A stretch of 64,000 bases of DNA from Anoxybacillus sp050480245 (GCA_050480245.1 JBCNEQ010000051.1); one strand, 5' to 3'; counted from the first letter of the stretch, positions 1 through 8,587 are shown. Program-made: numbers and translations. The notes: a model not told the origin generated them from the sequence alone.

Positions 1-45
1 TCCTTGCGTAAGTTTCGTGACGGAGTCGTTATCTATGAGAAATAA
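1..45 (+). CDS. C-terminal tail of an unidentified protein (partial)
   Basis: Frame 1 is open from the window edge and stops at TAA 43-45, giving a 14-residue tail that ends in ...VVIYEK. A strong hairpin follows at once, as expected behind a real gene end. The fragment is too short to assign to a family. Confidence 0.35.
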   Translation, partial: SLRKFRDGVVIYEK

Positions 46-47
46 AC

Positions 48-77
48 AAGCAGGGGACAATCGTCCGCCTGCTTTTT
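48..77 (+). terminator. Rho-independent terminator, probably shared by both strands
   Basis: AAGCAGG-GGAC pairs with GTCC-G-CCTGCTT around a short loop, followed by TTTT on the plus strand. It lies between the end of the left-edge reading frame and the end of katG, so it probably serves both convergent genes. Confidence 0.7.
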
Positions 78-80
78 CGT

Positions 81-2285
81 TTACACTGTAACGGATGCTT
101 TTGTTTTTTTCCGCAGGTCAAAGCGGTCAGCGTTCATCACTTTTACCCAAGCCTTGATAAAGTCGCGGACGAATTTTTCCTTGTTGTCGTCTTGGGCGTA
201 AAATTCGGCGTACGAACGGAGGATCGAGTTCGAACCGAACACTAAGTCGACACGTGTGGCAGTCCAACGAACTTCTCCTGTTTTCCGGTCGCGAATGTCG
301 TACAAGCCATCTCCTTTTGGTACCCATTCATAGCTCATATCGACGAGGTGGACGAAGAAATCGTTCGTTAGCACGCCGATACGATCCGTAAATACACCGT
401 GAGGAAGGTCGCGATACGTTGCCCCTAACACGCGCAATCCACCAACTAATACAGTCATTTCTGGAGCGGTTAAGCCAAGCAACTGCGCTTTGTCGACAAG
501 CAGCTCCTCAGGCGTGACGCTGTATTTTTTCTTTTGGTAGTTACGGAATCCGTCCGCAACCGGTTCTAATACAGCAAAGCTTTCGACATCTGTTTGTTCT
601 TCGGTTGCGTCGCCGCGCCCAGGCATAAACGGTACACGAACGTCAAAACCAGCGTCGCGTGCAGCTTTCTCGACAGCTGCGCTACCGCCAAGTACGATTA
701 AATCGGCAAGGCTCACTTTTTTCGGAAGTTCACGTTGAATATCTTCGTAAACGGAAAGCACTTTGGCAAGTCGCTCTGGTTCGTTTACTTCCCAATCTTT
801 TTGCGGAGCGAGTCGAATACGCGCACCGTTTGCTCCGCCGCGCTTATCGGAGTTGCGGAATGTGCTAGCGGACGCCCAAGCTGTTTTTACAAGCTCGCTC
901 ACTGTTAGTCCTGATTGCAAAATGCGCGTTTTGATGTCTTCGATTTCTGCATCAGTTAATTCCACATCGACTGCTGGAATCGGGTCTTGCCAAATGAAAT
1001 CTTCTTTCGGTACTTCCGGACCGAGATATCTCGTTTTCGGCCCCATGTCGCGATGAATAAGTTTAAACCATGCGCGTGCAAACGCATCAGCAAATTCTTC
1101 AGGATGTTCATAAAAGCGGCGAGCAATTTTTTCATATGCTGGGTCGAACCGCAACGCTAAATCGGTCGTCAGCATCATCGGTGGCACTTTCTTGTTCGCA
1201 TCTTCGACATCTGGAGCGAGATGTTCTTCTTTTAAGTTCACTGCTTCCCACTGATACGCACCAGCTGGACTTTTCGTGAGCTTCCATTCGTATTCAAAAA
1301 GCAATTGTAAATAGCTGTTATCCCATTTTGTAGGTGTCGGTGTCCAAGCGCCTTCTAGGCCACTTGTAATCGTATCGCGTCCTTTTCCTTTTCCGTATGA
1401 GCTGATCCAACCTAATCCTTGTGCTTCGATTGGAGCGGCTTCTGGCTCCGGACCGACATGCGATGCATCGCCAGCTCCGTGCGCTTTACCAAACGTATGA
1501 CCGCCTGCGATCAGCGCCACCGTTTCTTCATCGTTCATGCCCATTCGTTTAAACGTCTCACGAATGTCACGTGCGGCTGCGAGCGGATCTGGATTACCGT
1601 CTGGACCTTCTGGATTGACGTAAATGAGTCCCATTTGCACAGCAGCAAGCGGATTTTCTAACTCACGATCGCCTGTATAACGTTCCGAAGCGAGCCATTC
1701 TTTTTCCGCACCCCAATAAATGTCTTCCTCTGGATGCCATACGTCTTCACGGCCAGCGCCAAACCCGATCGTTTTTCCACCCATCGACTCAATGGCTACG
1801 TTGCCAGCTAATACGATTAAGTCCGCCCACGAAATTTTATTGCCATACTTCTGTTTAATCGGCCACAGCAGGCGACGTGCTTTATCTAAATTCGCATTGT
1901 CTGGCCAGCTGTTCAACGGGGCAAAACGTTGCGTGCCTGTTGATGCTCCACCTCGTCCGTCACCGATGCGATACGTTCCTGCCGAATGCCAAGCCATGCG
2001 GATAAATAGCGGTCCGTAATGACCGTAGTCGGCAGGCCACCAATCTTGGCTTGTCGTCATCAGTTTGCGTAAATCTTCTTTTAACGCCCAATAGTCAAGT
2101 TTTTGAAACTCTTCCGCATAATCGAACGTTTCGTCATGTGGGTTCGTTTTTCGGTCATGTTGATGAAGGATGTTTAAGTTTAGTTGATTTGGCCACCAGT
2201 CTTTGTTTGTTGTTTTGTTTGAAGCGTGACTTGTCACGCTCCCATGGAATGGGCATTTGGATACGTGTTCGTTTTTGTTTTCCAC
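81..2285 (-). CDS. katG: Catalase-peroxidase KatG
   Basis: Haem enzyme that destroys hydrogen peroxide by catalase and peroxidase cycles in the cytoplasm. The 734 residues match the usual family length. The distal-site motif RMAWHSAGTYR, the tyrosine of the Met-Tyr-Trp adduct in IYVNPEGPDGNPDP and the proximal haem histidine in GGHTFGKAHG are all present, and the duplicated C-terminal peroxidase-like half is complete. The frame is open 20 codons further upstream, but GTG at 2283-2285 has AAAGGGG eight bases before it and gives the normal MENKNE...CPFHG start. Upstream lie two Fur/PerR-type palindromes, so peroxide or iron control is likely. It is transcribed alone, away from uppP. Confidence 0.97.
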   Translation of the reverse strand: MENKNEHVSKCPFHGSVTSHASNKTTNKDWWPNQLNLNILHQHDRKTNPHDETFDYAEEFQKLDYWALKEDLRKLMTTSQDWWPADYGHYGPLFIRMAWHSAGTYRIGDGRGGASTGTQRFAPLNSWPDNANLDKARRLLWPIKQKYGNKISWADLIVLAGNVAIESMGGKTIGFGAGREDVWHPEEDIYWGAEKEWLASERYTGDRELENPLAAVQMGLIYVNPEGPDGNPDPLAAARDIRETFKRMGMNDEETVALIAGGHTFGKAHGAGDASHVGPEPEAAPIEAQGLGWISSYGKGKGRDTITSGLEGAWTPTPTKWDNSYLQLLFEYEWKLTKSPAGAYQWEAVNLKEEHLAPDVEDANKKVPPMMLTTDLALRFDPAYEKIARRFYEHPEEFADAFARAWFKLIHRDMGPKTRYLGPEVPKEDFIWQDPIPAVDVELTDAEIEDIKTRILQSGLTVSELVKTAWASASTFRNSDKRGGANGARIRLAPQKDWEVNEPERLAKVLSVYEDIQRELPKKVSLADLIVLGGSAAVEKAARDAGFDVRVPFMPGRGDATEEQTDVESFAVLEPVADGFRNYQKKKYSVTPEELLVDKAQLLGLTAPEMTVLVGGLRVLGATYRDLPHGVFTDRIGVLTNDFFVHLVDMSYEWVPKGDGLYDIRDRKTGEVRWTATRVDLVFGSNSILRSYAEFYAQDDNKEKFVRDFIKAWVKVMNADRFDLRKKTKASVTV

Positions 2286-2350
2286 TCTTTTATTCCCCTT
2301 TCTAGCATATAAATAAAATGAATTGTCTCTCAGTTGTATAAACAATGAAG

Positions 2351-2382
2351 TGATAATGATTAGTACATTAGAATTATACTAA
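2351..2382 (-). promoter_or_regulatory. Tandem Fur/PerR-type operators upstream of katG
   Basis: TTAGAATTATACTAA at 2368-2382 matches the PerR box TTATAATNATTATAA at 12 of 14 defined positions. TGATAATGATTAGTA at 2351-2365 matches the Fur-type 7-1-7 box TGATAATNATTATCA at 12 of 14. Both sit 65-100 bases upstream of the katG start. Which regulator binds cannot be decided from the sequence. Confidence 0.65.
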
Positions 2383-2433
2383 ATTAATATTTAATAGTAA
2401 AGTATAAAAAATATTTTTATAAAAAAATTATAA

Positions 2434-2477
2434 AAATCCCCCATTTCATTCTGTTTACAGAATAAAATGGGGGATTT
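2434..2477. terminator. Long hairpin between the katG and uppP promoters
   Basis: AAATCCCCCATTT pairs with AAATGGGGGATTT, extended by ATTCTG/CAGAAT, to form a long near-perfect stem. On the minus strand it is followed by an AT-rich T-containing tract. No gene on either strand obviously ends here, so it may insulate the two divergent promoters or belong to a small transcript. Confidence 0.45.
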
Positions 2478-2633
2478 ATACGTTTACATCCGTATCTCCG
2501 TTCATCGTTTCACTCCAATCTTTAAAAGTAAATTTCACATGTAAGTAGTAGAAATAAAAGCATTGTAGTACAATAGAGTAGGTCATGGAAAGGAATTATA
2601 CATATTTCACTAATCAAGAAAGGATGGACATGA

Positions 2634-3455
2634 ATGCATATTATTGAATTAATGAAAGCGATCATTTTAGGGCTAGTCGAAGGGGCGACGGAGTTTGCGC
2701 CTGTTTCATCGACGGGTCATATGATTATTGTTGACGATATGTGGTTGAAGTCAAGCGAGTTTCTAGGAAAGTATGGGGCAAACACGTTTAAAGTCGTCAT
2801 TCAGCTCGGTTCGGTTTTAGCTGCCGTTGTTGTGTTTAAAGATAAGTTTTTCGAATTGCTTCATTTGCGAAAGCGTGACAGAAAAACAGGACCGCATTTA
2901 ACGCTGATGCACATTTTCGTTGGTCTTTTGCCTGCTGGAGTGTTGGGGGTTTTATTTGAAGACTATATTGATGAACATTTATTCTCAACTGAAACGGTCC
3001 TCATCGGACTTGTGCTTGGGGCGTTGTTAATGATCGCAGCAGATCGTTTCGGAAAACGAACAGTAGCACAAACTGTAGATGACATTACGTATAAGCAAGC
3101 GTTTATTGTCGGTCTTGTTCAATGTTTATCGCTTTGGCCTGGTTTTTCGCGTTCAGGTTCGACCATTTCAGGTGGCGTACTTGTTGGCATGAGCCATCGT
3201 GCTGCAGCTGATTTTACATTTATTATGGCGGTGCCGATTATGGCAGGGGCGAGTGGCATTTCGTTATTGAAGAACTGGCAGTACATCACGTTTGATGCGT
3301 TACCATTTTTCGCTGTTGGTTTTATTAGTGCTTTTGTTTTTGGATTGTTAGCTATTCGCTTTTTCTTGCGTTTAATTAACCGCGTGCGTCTCGTTCCGTT
3401 CGCGATTTATCGCATCGTACTTGCGGCGGTCATTTATGTCGTTTATTTTGCTTAA
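2634..3455 (+). CDS. uppP: Undecaprenyl-diphosphate phosphatase UppP/BacA
   Basis: Integral membrane enzyme that dephosphorylates undecaprenyl diphosphate to recycle the lipid carrier of peptidoglycan and wall-polymer synthesis; it also raises bacitracin tolerance. The 273 residues show the two family signatures: the N-terminal LGLVEGATEFAPVSSTGH (residues ~12-30) and the GFSRSGSTISGG motif near residue 170, with several hydrophobic spans between and after. The glutamate and the SSTGH catalytic segment are intact. ATG 2634 has AGAAAGGA about eight bases upstream; an ATG four bases earlier is out of frame and stops at once. It is monocistronic and ends in a terminator shared with the convergent acetyltransferase gene. 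Confidence 0.96.
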   Translation: MHIIELMKAIILGLVEGATEFAPVSSTGHMIIVDDMWLKSSEFLGKYGANTFKVVIQLGSVLAAVVVFKDKFFELLHLRKRDRKTGPHLTLMHIFVGLLPAGVLGVLFEDYIDEHLFSTETVLIGLVLGALLMIAADRFGKRTVAQTVDDITYKQAFIVGLVQCLSLWPGFSRSGSTISGGVLVGMSHRAAADFTFIMAVPIMAGASGISLLKNWQYITFDALPFFAVGFISAFVFGLLAIRFFLRLINRVRLVPFAIYRIVLAAVIYVVYFA

Positions 3456-3457
3456 GT

Positions 3458-3484
3458 AAAAGGCTCCTTTCGTGGGAGCCTTTT
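3458..3484. terminator. Bidirectional terminator between uppP and maa
   Basis: AAAAGGCTCC pairs with GGAGCCTTTT around a seven-base loop. The A and T flanks let it act on both strands between two convergent genes. Confidence 0.85.
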
Positions 3485-4043
3485 ATACGTTTAACTGTTT
3501 GATTATTTTTGCTGGGTTGCCCCCGACGACAACGTTATCAGGAACGTCTTTTGTGACAAAGGTACCAGACGCGATGACAACGTTATTCCGGATGGTTACC
3601 CCTGGGTTAATGATTGCCCCTCCTCCGACCCATACATGATCACCAATGATGACAGGTTTTCCGTATTCTAATCCCGATGCTCTTTCCGTTGGAGCAATGG
3701 GGTGAGTAGCAGTATAAATATGAACGCCGGGACCAATAAGGGAATTGTCCCCGATGCGAATTTCACATACATCTAAAAAAACGCAATTGAAATTTGCAAA
3801 GAAGTTTTCCCCGACATGAATGTTATATCCGTAATCGCAATAGAAAGGTGGCTCAATATATACGTGTTCTCCTGTTGAGCCAAACAGTTCTTTCAACAAA
3901 ACAACGCGCCGCTCGTGTTCGGTTTCTAACGTTTGATTCAATAGCCTTGTTAATTTGCGGGCATGCTCACGTTCTTTCACTAACCCTGGATCGGTAGCCC
4001 GATACAATTGACCACTTAACATTTTTTCTTTTTCTGATTTCAT
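3483..4043 (-). CDS. maa: Maltose/galactoside-type sugar O-acetyltransferase
   Basis: Cytoplasmic acetyl-CoA-dependent enzyme that acetylates the 6-hydroxyl of maltose, glucose or related sugars. The 186 residues match the LacA/Maa/NodL family. An N-terminal helical cap (KMLSGQLYRATDPGLVKEREHARKL) is followed by left-handed beta-helix hexapeptide repeats. The catalytic histidine lies in YTATHPIAP, and the repeats VWVGGGAIINPGVTIRNN and NPAKIIK close the domain. ATG 4043 has AAAGGAG nine bases upstream. It is monocistronic. The substrate is inferred from the family; galactoside and maltose enzymes cannot be separated by eye. Confidence 0.9.
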   Translation of the reverse strand: MKSEKEKMLSGQLYRATDPGLVKEREHARKLTRLLNQTLETEHERRVVLLKELFGSTGEHVYIEPPFYCDYGYNIHVGENFFANFNCVFLDVCEIRIGDNSLIGPGVHIYTATHPIAPTERASGLEYGKPVIIGDHVWVGGGAIINPGVTIRNNVVIASGTFVTKDVPDNVVVGGNPAKIIKQLNV

Positions 4044-4182
4044 TTTTTTTCAACTCCTTTATTTTCCTTGTTCCATTTTAGCATAACGATGTTTAAAAAA
4101 TCGTCAAAAACATGCGAGTGTGTCACTAAAAAATAAGCCTATAATGAATGTGAAAAATAGCGCAAGAAGCTGGTGATGGAAT

Positions 4183-5325
4183 ATGCATAAACATGCGCAT
4201 GCGGTAGATTATAATGAAAATCCATTTATCGTCATTTGGGAAGTGACGAGAGCGTGTCAGTTAAAATGTGTGCATTGTCGTGCGGACGCCCAGCCTGTCC
4301 CTGATCCGCGTGAGCTGACACATGAAGAAGGTGTTCGATTGATTGATGAGATATATGAAATGAACAATCCGATGCTCGTATTTACGGGCGGAGACTGTAT
4401 GATGCGCAAAGATTTGTTTGATCTTGCCGGGTACGCGATTAAAAAAGGGATGCGTGTTTCGATTACACCGAGTGCAACGCCAAATGTGACGAAAGAAAAG
4501 ATGCGAAAAGCAAAAGAAATTGGACTTTCTCGCTGGGCGTTTAGCCTAGACGGACCGACGCCAGAAATCCACGACCAGTTTCGAGGCACTCCCGGTTCGT
4601 TTGAACTTACCGTCGAAAAAATTACCTATTTAAATGAACTACAAATGCCGTTACAAATTAATACCGTCATTTCGCGCTATAACTACGATCATTTAGAACA
4701 GATGGCGAAATTAGTTGCCGATTTAAACGCAGTGATGTGGTACATTTTTTTACTCGTTCCAACAGGTCGTGGGCAAATGAATGATTGCATTACTCCAGCT
4801 GAACATGAAGAAGTGTTTCGTTGGTTATATGAATTAAGTAAAACAGCACCATATGATATTAAAACAACAGCAGCGCAACATTATCGTCGCGTTGTTATTC
4901 AACAAAAAATGAGGGAAAAACGAATTGAAGCAGGGGATATTCGTTATGAGCATGCGATTACAACTGACCATGCTTCAATGATTGACGGATTAAAACGAGC
5001 ACCAAAAGGCGTGAATGATGGTAACGGCTTCGTTTTCGTTTCTCATACAGGAGATGTCATGCCAAGCGGCTTGCTTCCGATCGTATGCGGCAACGTACGT
5101 GAACAACCTTTATCGCGCATTTATCGTGAATCGGAAGTGATGAAACATTTGCGCCAACCAGATTTATATAAAGGGAAATGTGGCATTTGTGAATTTCGAT
5201 ACGTTTGTGGCGGATCGCGTGCCCGTGCATATGCAGTTACAGGCGATTATATGGAAAGTGAGCCGTTTTGCGTATATGTTCCTTTAGGCATGAGAATAGA
5301 AAAAACCCGAACGGTGTTCGCCTAA
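4183..5325 (+). CDS. Radical SAM/SPASM-domain protein (BA_1875/TIGR04053-like)
   Basis: A 380-residue radical S-adenosylmethionine enzyme. The cluster motif CxxxCxxC is C25-C29-C32 in VTRACQLKCVHC, and GGD at about residue 70 fits the SAM-binding strand. The C-terminus carries a SPASM-type cysteine set (CGICEFRYVCGG plus a later FC) that would bind an auxiliary iron-sulfur cluster. This layout is known in haem-maturation (AhbD-like) and peptide-modifying enzymes. I recall a family named BA_1875/TIGR04053 with this shape, but its reaction is not known to me. No precursor peptide or haem gene is adjacent, so the substrate cannot be inferred. The stop codon lies inside the terminator hairpin. 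Confidence 0.85.
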   Translation: MHKHAHAVDYNENPFIVIWEVTRACQLKCVHCRADAQPVPDPRELTHEEGVRLIDEIYEMNNPMLVFTGGDCMMRKDLFDLAGYAIKKGMRVSITPSATPNVTKEKMRKAKEIGLSRWAFSLDGPTPEIHDQFRGTPGSFELTVEKITYLNELQMPLQINTVISRYNYDHLEQMAKLVADLNAVMWYIFLLVPTGRGQMNDCITPAEHEEVFRWLYELSKTAPYDIKTTAAQHYRRVVIQQKMREKRIEAGDIRYEHAITTDHASMIDGLKRAPKGVNDGNGFVFVSHTGDVMPSGLLPIVCGNVREQPLSRIYRESEVMKHLRQPDLYKGKCGICEFRYVCGGSRARAYAVTGDYMESEPFCVYVPLGMRIEKTRTVFA

Positions 5326-5346
5326 TGCGAGCGCTGTTCGGGTTTA
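5302..5346. terminator. Terminator overlapping the stop codon of the radical SAM gene
   Basis: AACCCGAAC (5304-5312) pairs with GTTCGGGTT (5336-5344), and CGC pairs with GCG within. The TAA stop is in the loop. A and T runs on both sides suggest it also stops the convergent aldo/keto reductase transcript. Confidence 0.8.
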
Positions 5347-5352
5347 TGAATA

Positions 5353-6149
5353 TTAAAAATCAAAATGATCCGGATCTGGACCGATGCGGCGATTTTCGTT
5401 TAGCGCATCAATCGTATCCATCTCTTCTTTCGTTAATGCAAAGTCGAAAATGTTTGCGTTTTGCGTGATTCGTTGAGGCGTGACAGATTTTGGAATAGTA
5501 ACGACTTCATGTTGCAAGTCCCAGCGCAAAATGACTTGGGCTGGAGTTTTATTGTATCTTTGTGCAATGTTGACAAGCGTTGGCTCGTTTAGCAGTTCAC
5601 CGCCGCGCGTGAGTGGTGACCATGCTTCTAATTGAATATCGTGTTGTTTACAAAAGGCAAGAAGCGGTTTTTGTGTTGAACGCGGATGGAACTCGACTTG
5701 GTTGACCATCGGTTTTATCTCACGATCAGCAAGGATGTCTTCTAAATGATGGATTTGGAAGTTGCTAACCCCGATCGCGCGTACAAAACCATCTTTATAC
5801 AACTTTTCAAGCGCCTTGTACGTTTCTTTATATTTTCCTTTGACAGGACAATGCACTAAATATAAATCAATATAGTCGAAGCCGAGCTTTTTTAAACTTG
5901 TATCAAACGCTTTTAATGTCGTTTCATAAAGATTTGGTCGCGTGGAATGCCTGATTCACGAATCGCTTGACCGACACCTTCTCCGTTTTGGTAGAACGCA
6001 GCTGTATCAATGTGACGGTAGCCAACTTCAAGCGCTGTGCGAACAGCTCGATTCACTTCGTCTCCTTCTTGCACTTTATAAACTTCTAATCCAAGCCATG
6101 GCATGCGAACACCGTTATGTAACGTTGCGCCATCTTGCAAACTTTTCAT
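5353..6149 (-). pseudogene. yvgN: Aldo/keto reductase (YvgN-like), broken by an internal deletion and frameshift
   Basis: An NADPH-dependent aldo/keto reductase of the glyoxal/methylglyoxal reductase type, in two frames. The N-terminal piece (5913-6149, 78 residues) has the GYRHIDTAAFYQNGEGVG motif and runs to IPRDQIF. The C-terminal piece resumes as YETTLKAFDTSLKKLGFDYIDLYLVH and continues to a normal ...DPDHFDF end at 5353. The segment that normally reads about VTTKVWNSDQG, which contains the catalytic lysine, is missing at roughly 5927-5931, and the frame shifts there. From the expected 11 missing residues, the loss is about 34 bases (inferred). Odd residues elsewhere, such as VHCP for the usual VHWP, fit relaxed selection. 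The start ATG 6149 has a weak upstream site. Confidence 0.88.
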
Positions 6150-6232
6150 CGCTCTGCCACTTTCCGATATTTGTCCCTTTTATTATCCGATGGATGGGCT
6201 GAAAAAGCAAAACATATGCTTTCATGAAAGGG

Positions 6233-6937
6233 CTACAAATTCAGATCGCGATAGTTTGGATGGTGTTTCAACAGTTCAGAGACAGTGACAAACGTATATC
6301 CTTTTTCTTTTAAAATCGGCAAAATTTCTTTTAATGCTTGAACGGTTTGTTTCCGACTGCCACTTCCGTGATCGTGAAACAAAATAATTTGTCCAGGCTG
6401 AATATGGCTAATGACGCGACGCACGATTCGACTTGTTCCAGGATTTTGCCAGTCACGTGTGTCTTGATGTTTTGACCACATAACAATGGTATACCCTTGT
6501 TTTTTTGCGACGTCAACGATGCGTTTATTATAGTAACCGAACGGAGGGCGAAATAGCGCTGGTCGTTTTCCAGTAATATGATATAACACATCTTCTCCTT
6601 TTTTTATTTCTTCAGCAATCGTTTGTTCGGATTTGCCGCGAAAATCGAGATGTTCATACGTATGGTTGGCAATTTCATGACCTTCATTCATTTGTCGTTT
6701 AATAATGTCGGGATATTTTTCCGCCCGGAATCCAACGGTGAAAAAAGTCGCTTTTGCGTCATACTGCTTTAAAATCGTCAAAATTTCAGGGGTGTATAAT
6801 ATGTCTGGCCCATCGTCAAATGTAATAGCGACCATTTTTTCATCTGTTGGGATGTTCCAGACAATATCATCATTTATTCGGTGTATGGGTGTTGCGGTAG
6901 TCATGAGCAAAGACAAAAACAAAAAAAGTACGTTCAT
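6233..6937 (-). CDS. Polysaccharide deacetylase (NodB domain), probably exported
   Basis: A 234-residue carbohydrate esterase family 4 protein that removes acetyl groups from N-acetylglucosamine-containing polymers, likely peptidoglycan or chitooligosaccharide. Residues 1-17 are hydrophobic and could be a signal peptide or membrane anchor. The metal-binding and catalytic motifs are all visible: TFDDGPD (residues ~39-45), the zinc histidines in NHTYEH, RPPFGYYN, and a late HDH (ILFHDHGSG). The last motif resembles the PdaA/PdaB and YlxY type. ATG 6937 has GGGGATGA directly upstream. It is apparently monocistronic. The exact polymer substrate cannot be read from the sequence. Confidence 0.88.
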   Translation of the reverse strand: MNVLFLFLSLLMTTATPIHRINDDIVWNIPTDEKMVAITFDDGPDILYTPEILTILKQYDAKATFFTVGFRAEKYPDIIKRQMNEGHEIANHTYEHLDFRGKSEQTIAEEIKKGEDVLYHITGKRPALFRPPFGYYNKRIVDVAKKQGYTIVMWSKHQDTRDWQNPGTSRIVRRVISHIQPGQIILFHDHGSGSRKQTVQALKEILPILKEKGYTFVTVSELLKHHPNYRDLNL

Positions 6938-7049
6938 TTTTCATCCCCACTTTTTTATATATAGCATGTCAAAAAAGAAAGGTTGTCATTCCCATTCGCA
7001 TGCAAAACATAATAAAATAAAGATAGTCGATATGTGGGAAGGGATATAG

Positions 7050-7115
7050 ATGAAAGCGCTGCCGAACAAAATAAAAAATTTAGTGGCATTAATCGGAAAA
7101 ATTAGTTTATATTGA
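7050..7115 (+). other. Short reading frame with a good ribosome site, possible 5' gene stub
   Basis: AAGGGATATAG precedes ATG 7050, which opens a 21-residue frame (MKALPNKIKNLVALIGKI...) that stops at 7113-7115, about 100 bases before the insertion sequence. The strong ribosome site on so short a frame suggests the head of a gene whose remainder is gone. I do not recognise it. The rest of 6938-7218 shows nothing convincing. Confidence 0.25.
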
Positions 7116-7286
7116 TGCGTCTAGGATATTGAAGGGAAATATTTGATACGTAAAAACGAAAAAAATTATTAATTACTCAACAATCTTAAATTTCCATAAC
7201 GGCGATGGTACCGTCAAGAATTTTGTGTAATGTAAGATAGATAGGGTATCTCTGAAATGGATTTAGAATAGAGGGGGATATTTCCT

Positions 7287-7322
7287 CCACACAGGAGACT
7301 GAATATTCAGTCTCCTGTGTGG
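7287..7322. terminator. Perfect 36-base palindrome at the 3' end of the IS
   Basis: CCACACAGGAGACTGAAT is followed directly by its exact reverse complement. It sits about 40 bases beyond the transposase stop, inside the element, and probably ends transcription of the transposase or blocks transcription entering from outside. Confidence 0.6.
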
Positions 7323-7363
7323 AAAGGGAGAATCCCCTTATTTTGTTTATTTACAGTATTTGG

Positions 7364-8529
7364 TTAATTGTAACGTTCTTCAAACATTCGCTCGAGGGCT
7401 TCATGCGCTTCGGCAAATCCTCGTAACTTTCGCCCTGCCCATTTCTCATTAAAATCTTGAATGGTCAAATACACGACTTTTTCAGCGGCTTCTAAACTGC
7501 CCAAACTGTTCACCGGCTTGAGACGTTTCCGAATCTCCTTGATCGTTCGTTCGATGGCATTCGTCGTGTAAATCACACTTCGAATACTGCTTGGATCATC
7601 CATAAATGTAAGGAGGACATCCAACTCATTGGCCCAAGATTGAACTTCTCTCGGATACTTGCTTGACCATTTCGACTCAAACTGTTGAAGCATTTGTAAC
7701 GCCATCTCCTTATTCGGCGCGCGATAAATCAGCTTGAGATCCCCGGCCACTTCAAATTGGTCTTTTTTCCGAACACGGCTGAGGGTGTTACGGACTTTGT
7801 GAACGACACAACGCTGTACGTCAGCTTTCGGATAAACCGAGCGAAAAGCTTCCTCCAGCCCCGGAAGGCCATCGAAGACGCCAAGAAGCACTTCCTTGAC
7901 GCCTCTTTGGTAGAGGTGTTGAAGAATTTCCTGCCATACATAGGCGCTTTCTTGTCCTCCCACAAAGAAATCAAGAATTTCGCGATATCCTTCTTCGTTC
8001 ACCCCTAACACCACATAAATGACTTCTTTCTCCACGTTTCGCGACGAAGTTTTACGTATAAACCATCCAAATATAAGACGGAATAACGCTTGTGCAGTGG
8101 ACGAGTGTGCCATTTCTCGATGTCTTCCTTCACTACATCGGTAATACGGCTGATCGTTGCAGGAGAATAGGCATTGCCTAAAATTCGTTCAATAAACTTG
8201 CCAATTTCACGCGTACTCATGCCACTTTGATACATCCTGATGATGGCTTCCTCAAGCCAGCCGGTGTGCCGTTGGTAAGGGGCAAACAACTGTGTTTGAA
8301 ATTCCCCGTTTCGGTCTCTTGGAACCAAAAGACCCTCAATCCGGCCATATTGCGTATCTAGATTTCGCTGATAGTAGCCGTTTCTCATATTCGGCGTTCC
8401 AGCCTGTTCGATTTCAAGGAAATGTTTGATTTCTTCCCGCATAATCAGTTCTAATTTTTCTTTTACAAACTGACGAATGGCATTTTCCAGTTGATTTGCC
8501 CAGTCTACATTCGGTATACTTTTAGACAT
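7364..8529 (-). pseudogene. IS256-family (mutator-type) transposase with a single-base frameshift
   Basis: DDE transposase for cut-and-paste or copy-out movement of the element. The N-terminal frame starts at ATG 8529 (MSKSIPNVDWANQLENAIRQ) and runs to YLDGLYVKLRRET, carrying the first catalytic Asp. The frame then breaks near 8028-8034. The rest of the protein continues in the adjacent frame as VEKEVIYVVLGVNEEGYREI and ends at 7364. It includes the second Asp (GVFDGLPGLEEAF), a CVVHKVRNTL segment and the catalytic Glu in TTNAIERTIKEIRKRLK. Restoring one base between AC and GTGGAG rejoins the frames. Family members are normally one frame of about 390-400 codons, so this copy is probably inactive unless frameshifting or a base error is involved. 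Confidence 0.88.
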
Positions 8530-8530
8530 A

Positions 8531-8587
8531 GGTAGGGTTCTCCTTTCTCTGGAATGTGTTTTTGTCCAAATCAGAGAATACCCTACC
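8531..8587 (-). promoter_or_regulatory. Inverted repeat that hides the transposase ribosome site
   Basis: On the minus strand GGTAGGGTATTCTC is followed by GAGAACCCTACC just before the ATG, with AAAGGAG contained in and next to the second arm. Transcripts entering from outside the element would fold and sequester the ribosome site, as in other IS elements that protect themselves from read-in expression. Confidence 0.6.

Noticed and set aside
2051..2305. Plus-strand frames within katG, and many similar antisense frames within gltA, ilvD and the permeases
   Set aside because: They lack ribosome sites and any family resemblance, and follow the third-position bias of the real gene on the other strand.
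6966..7049. Short frame with a histidine-rich peptide (MSKKKGCHSHSHAKHNKIKI...)
   Set aside because: No ribosome site precedes the ATG, and it lies in the antisense extension of the deacetylase promoter region; probably chance.
7287..7322. 36-base palindrome considered as an IS terminal repeat or a recombination site
   Set aside because: It lies inside the TGTGTAA-type ends of the element and just after the transposase stop, which fits a terminator better.
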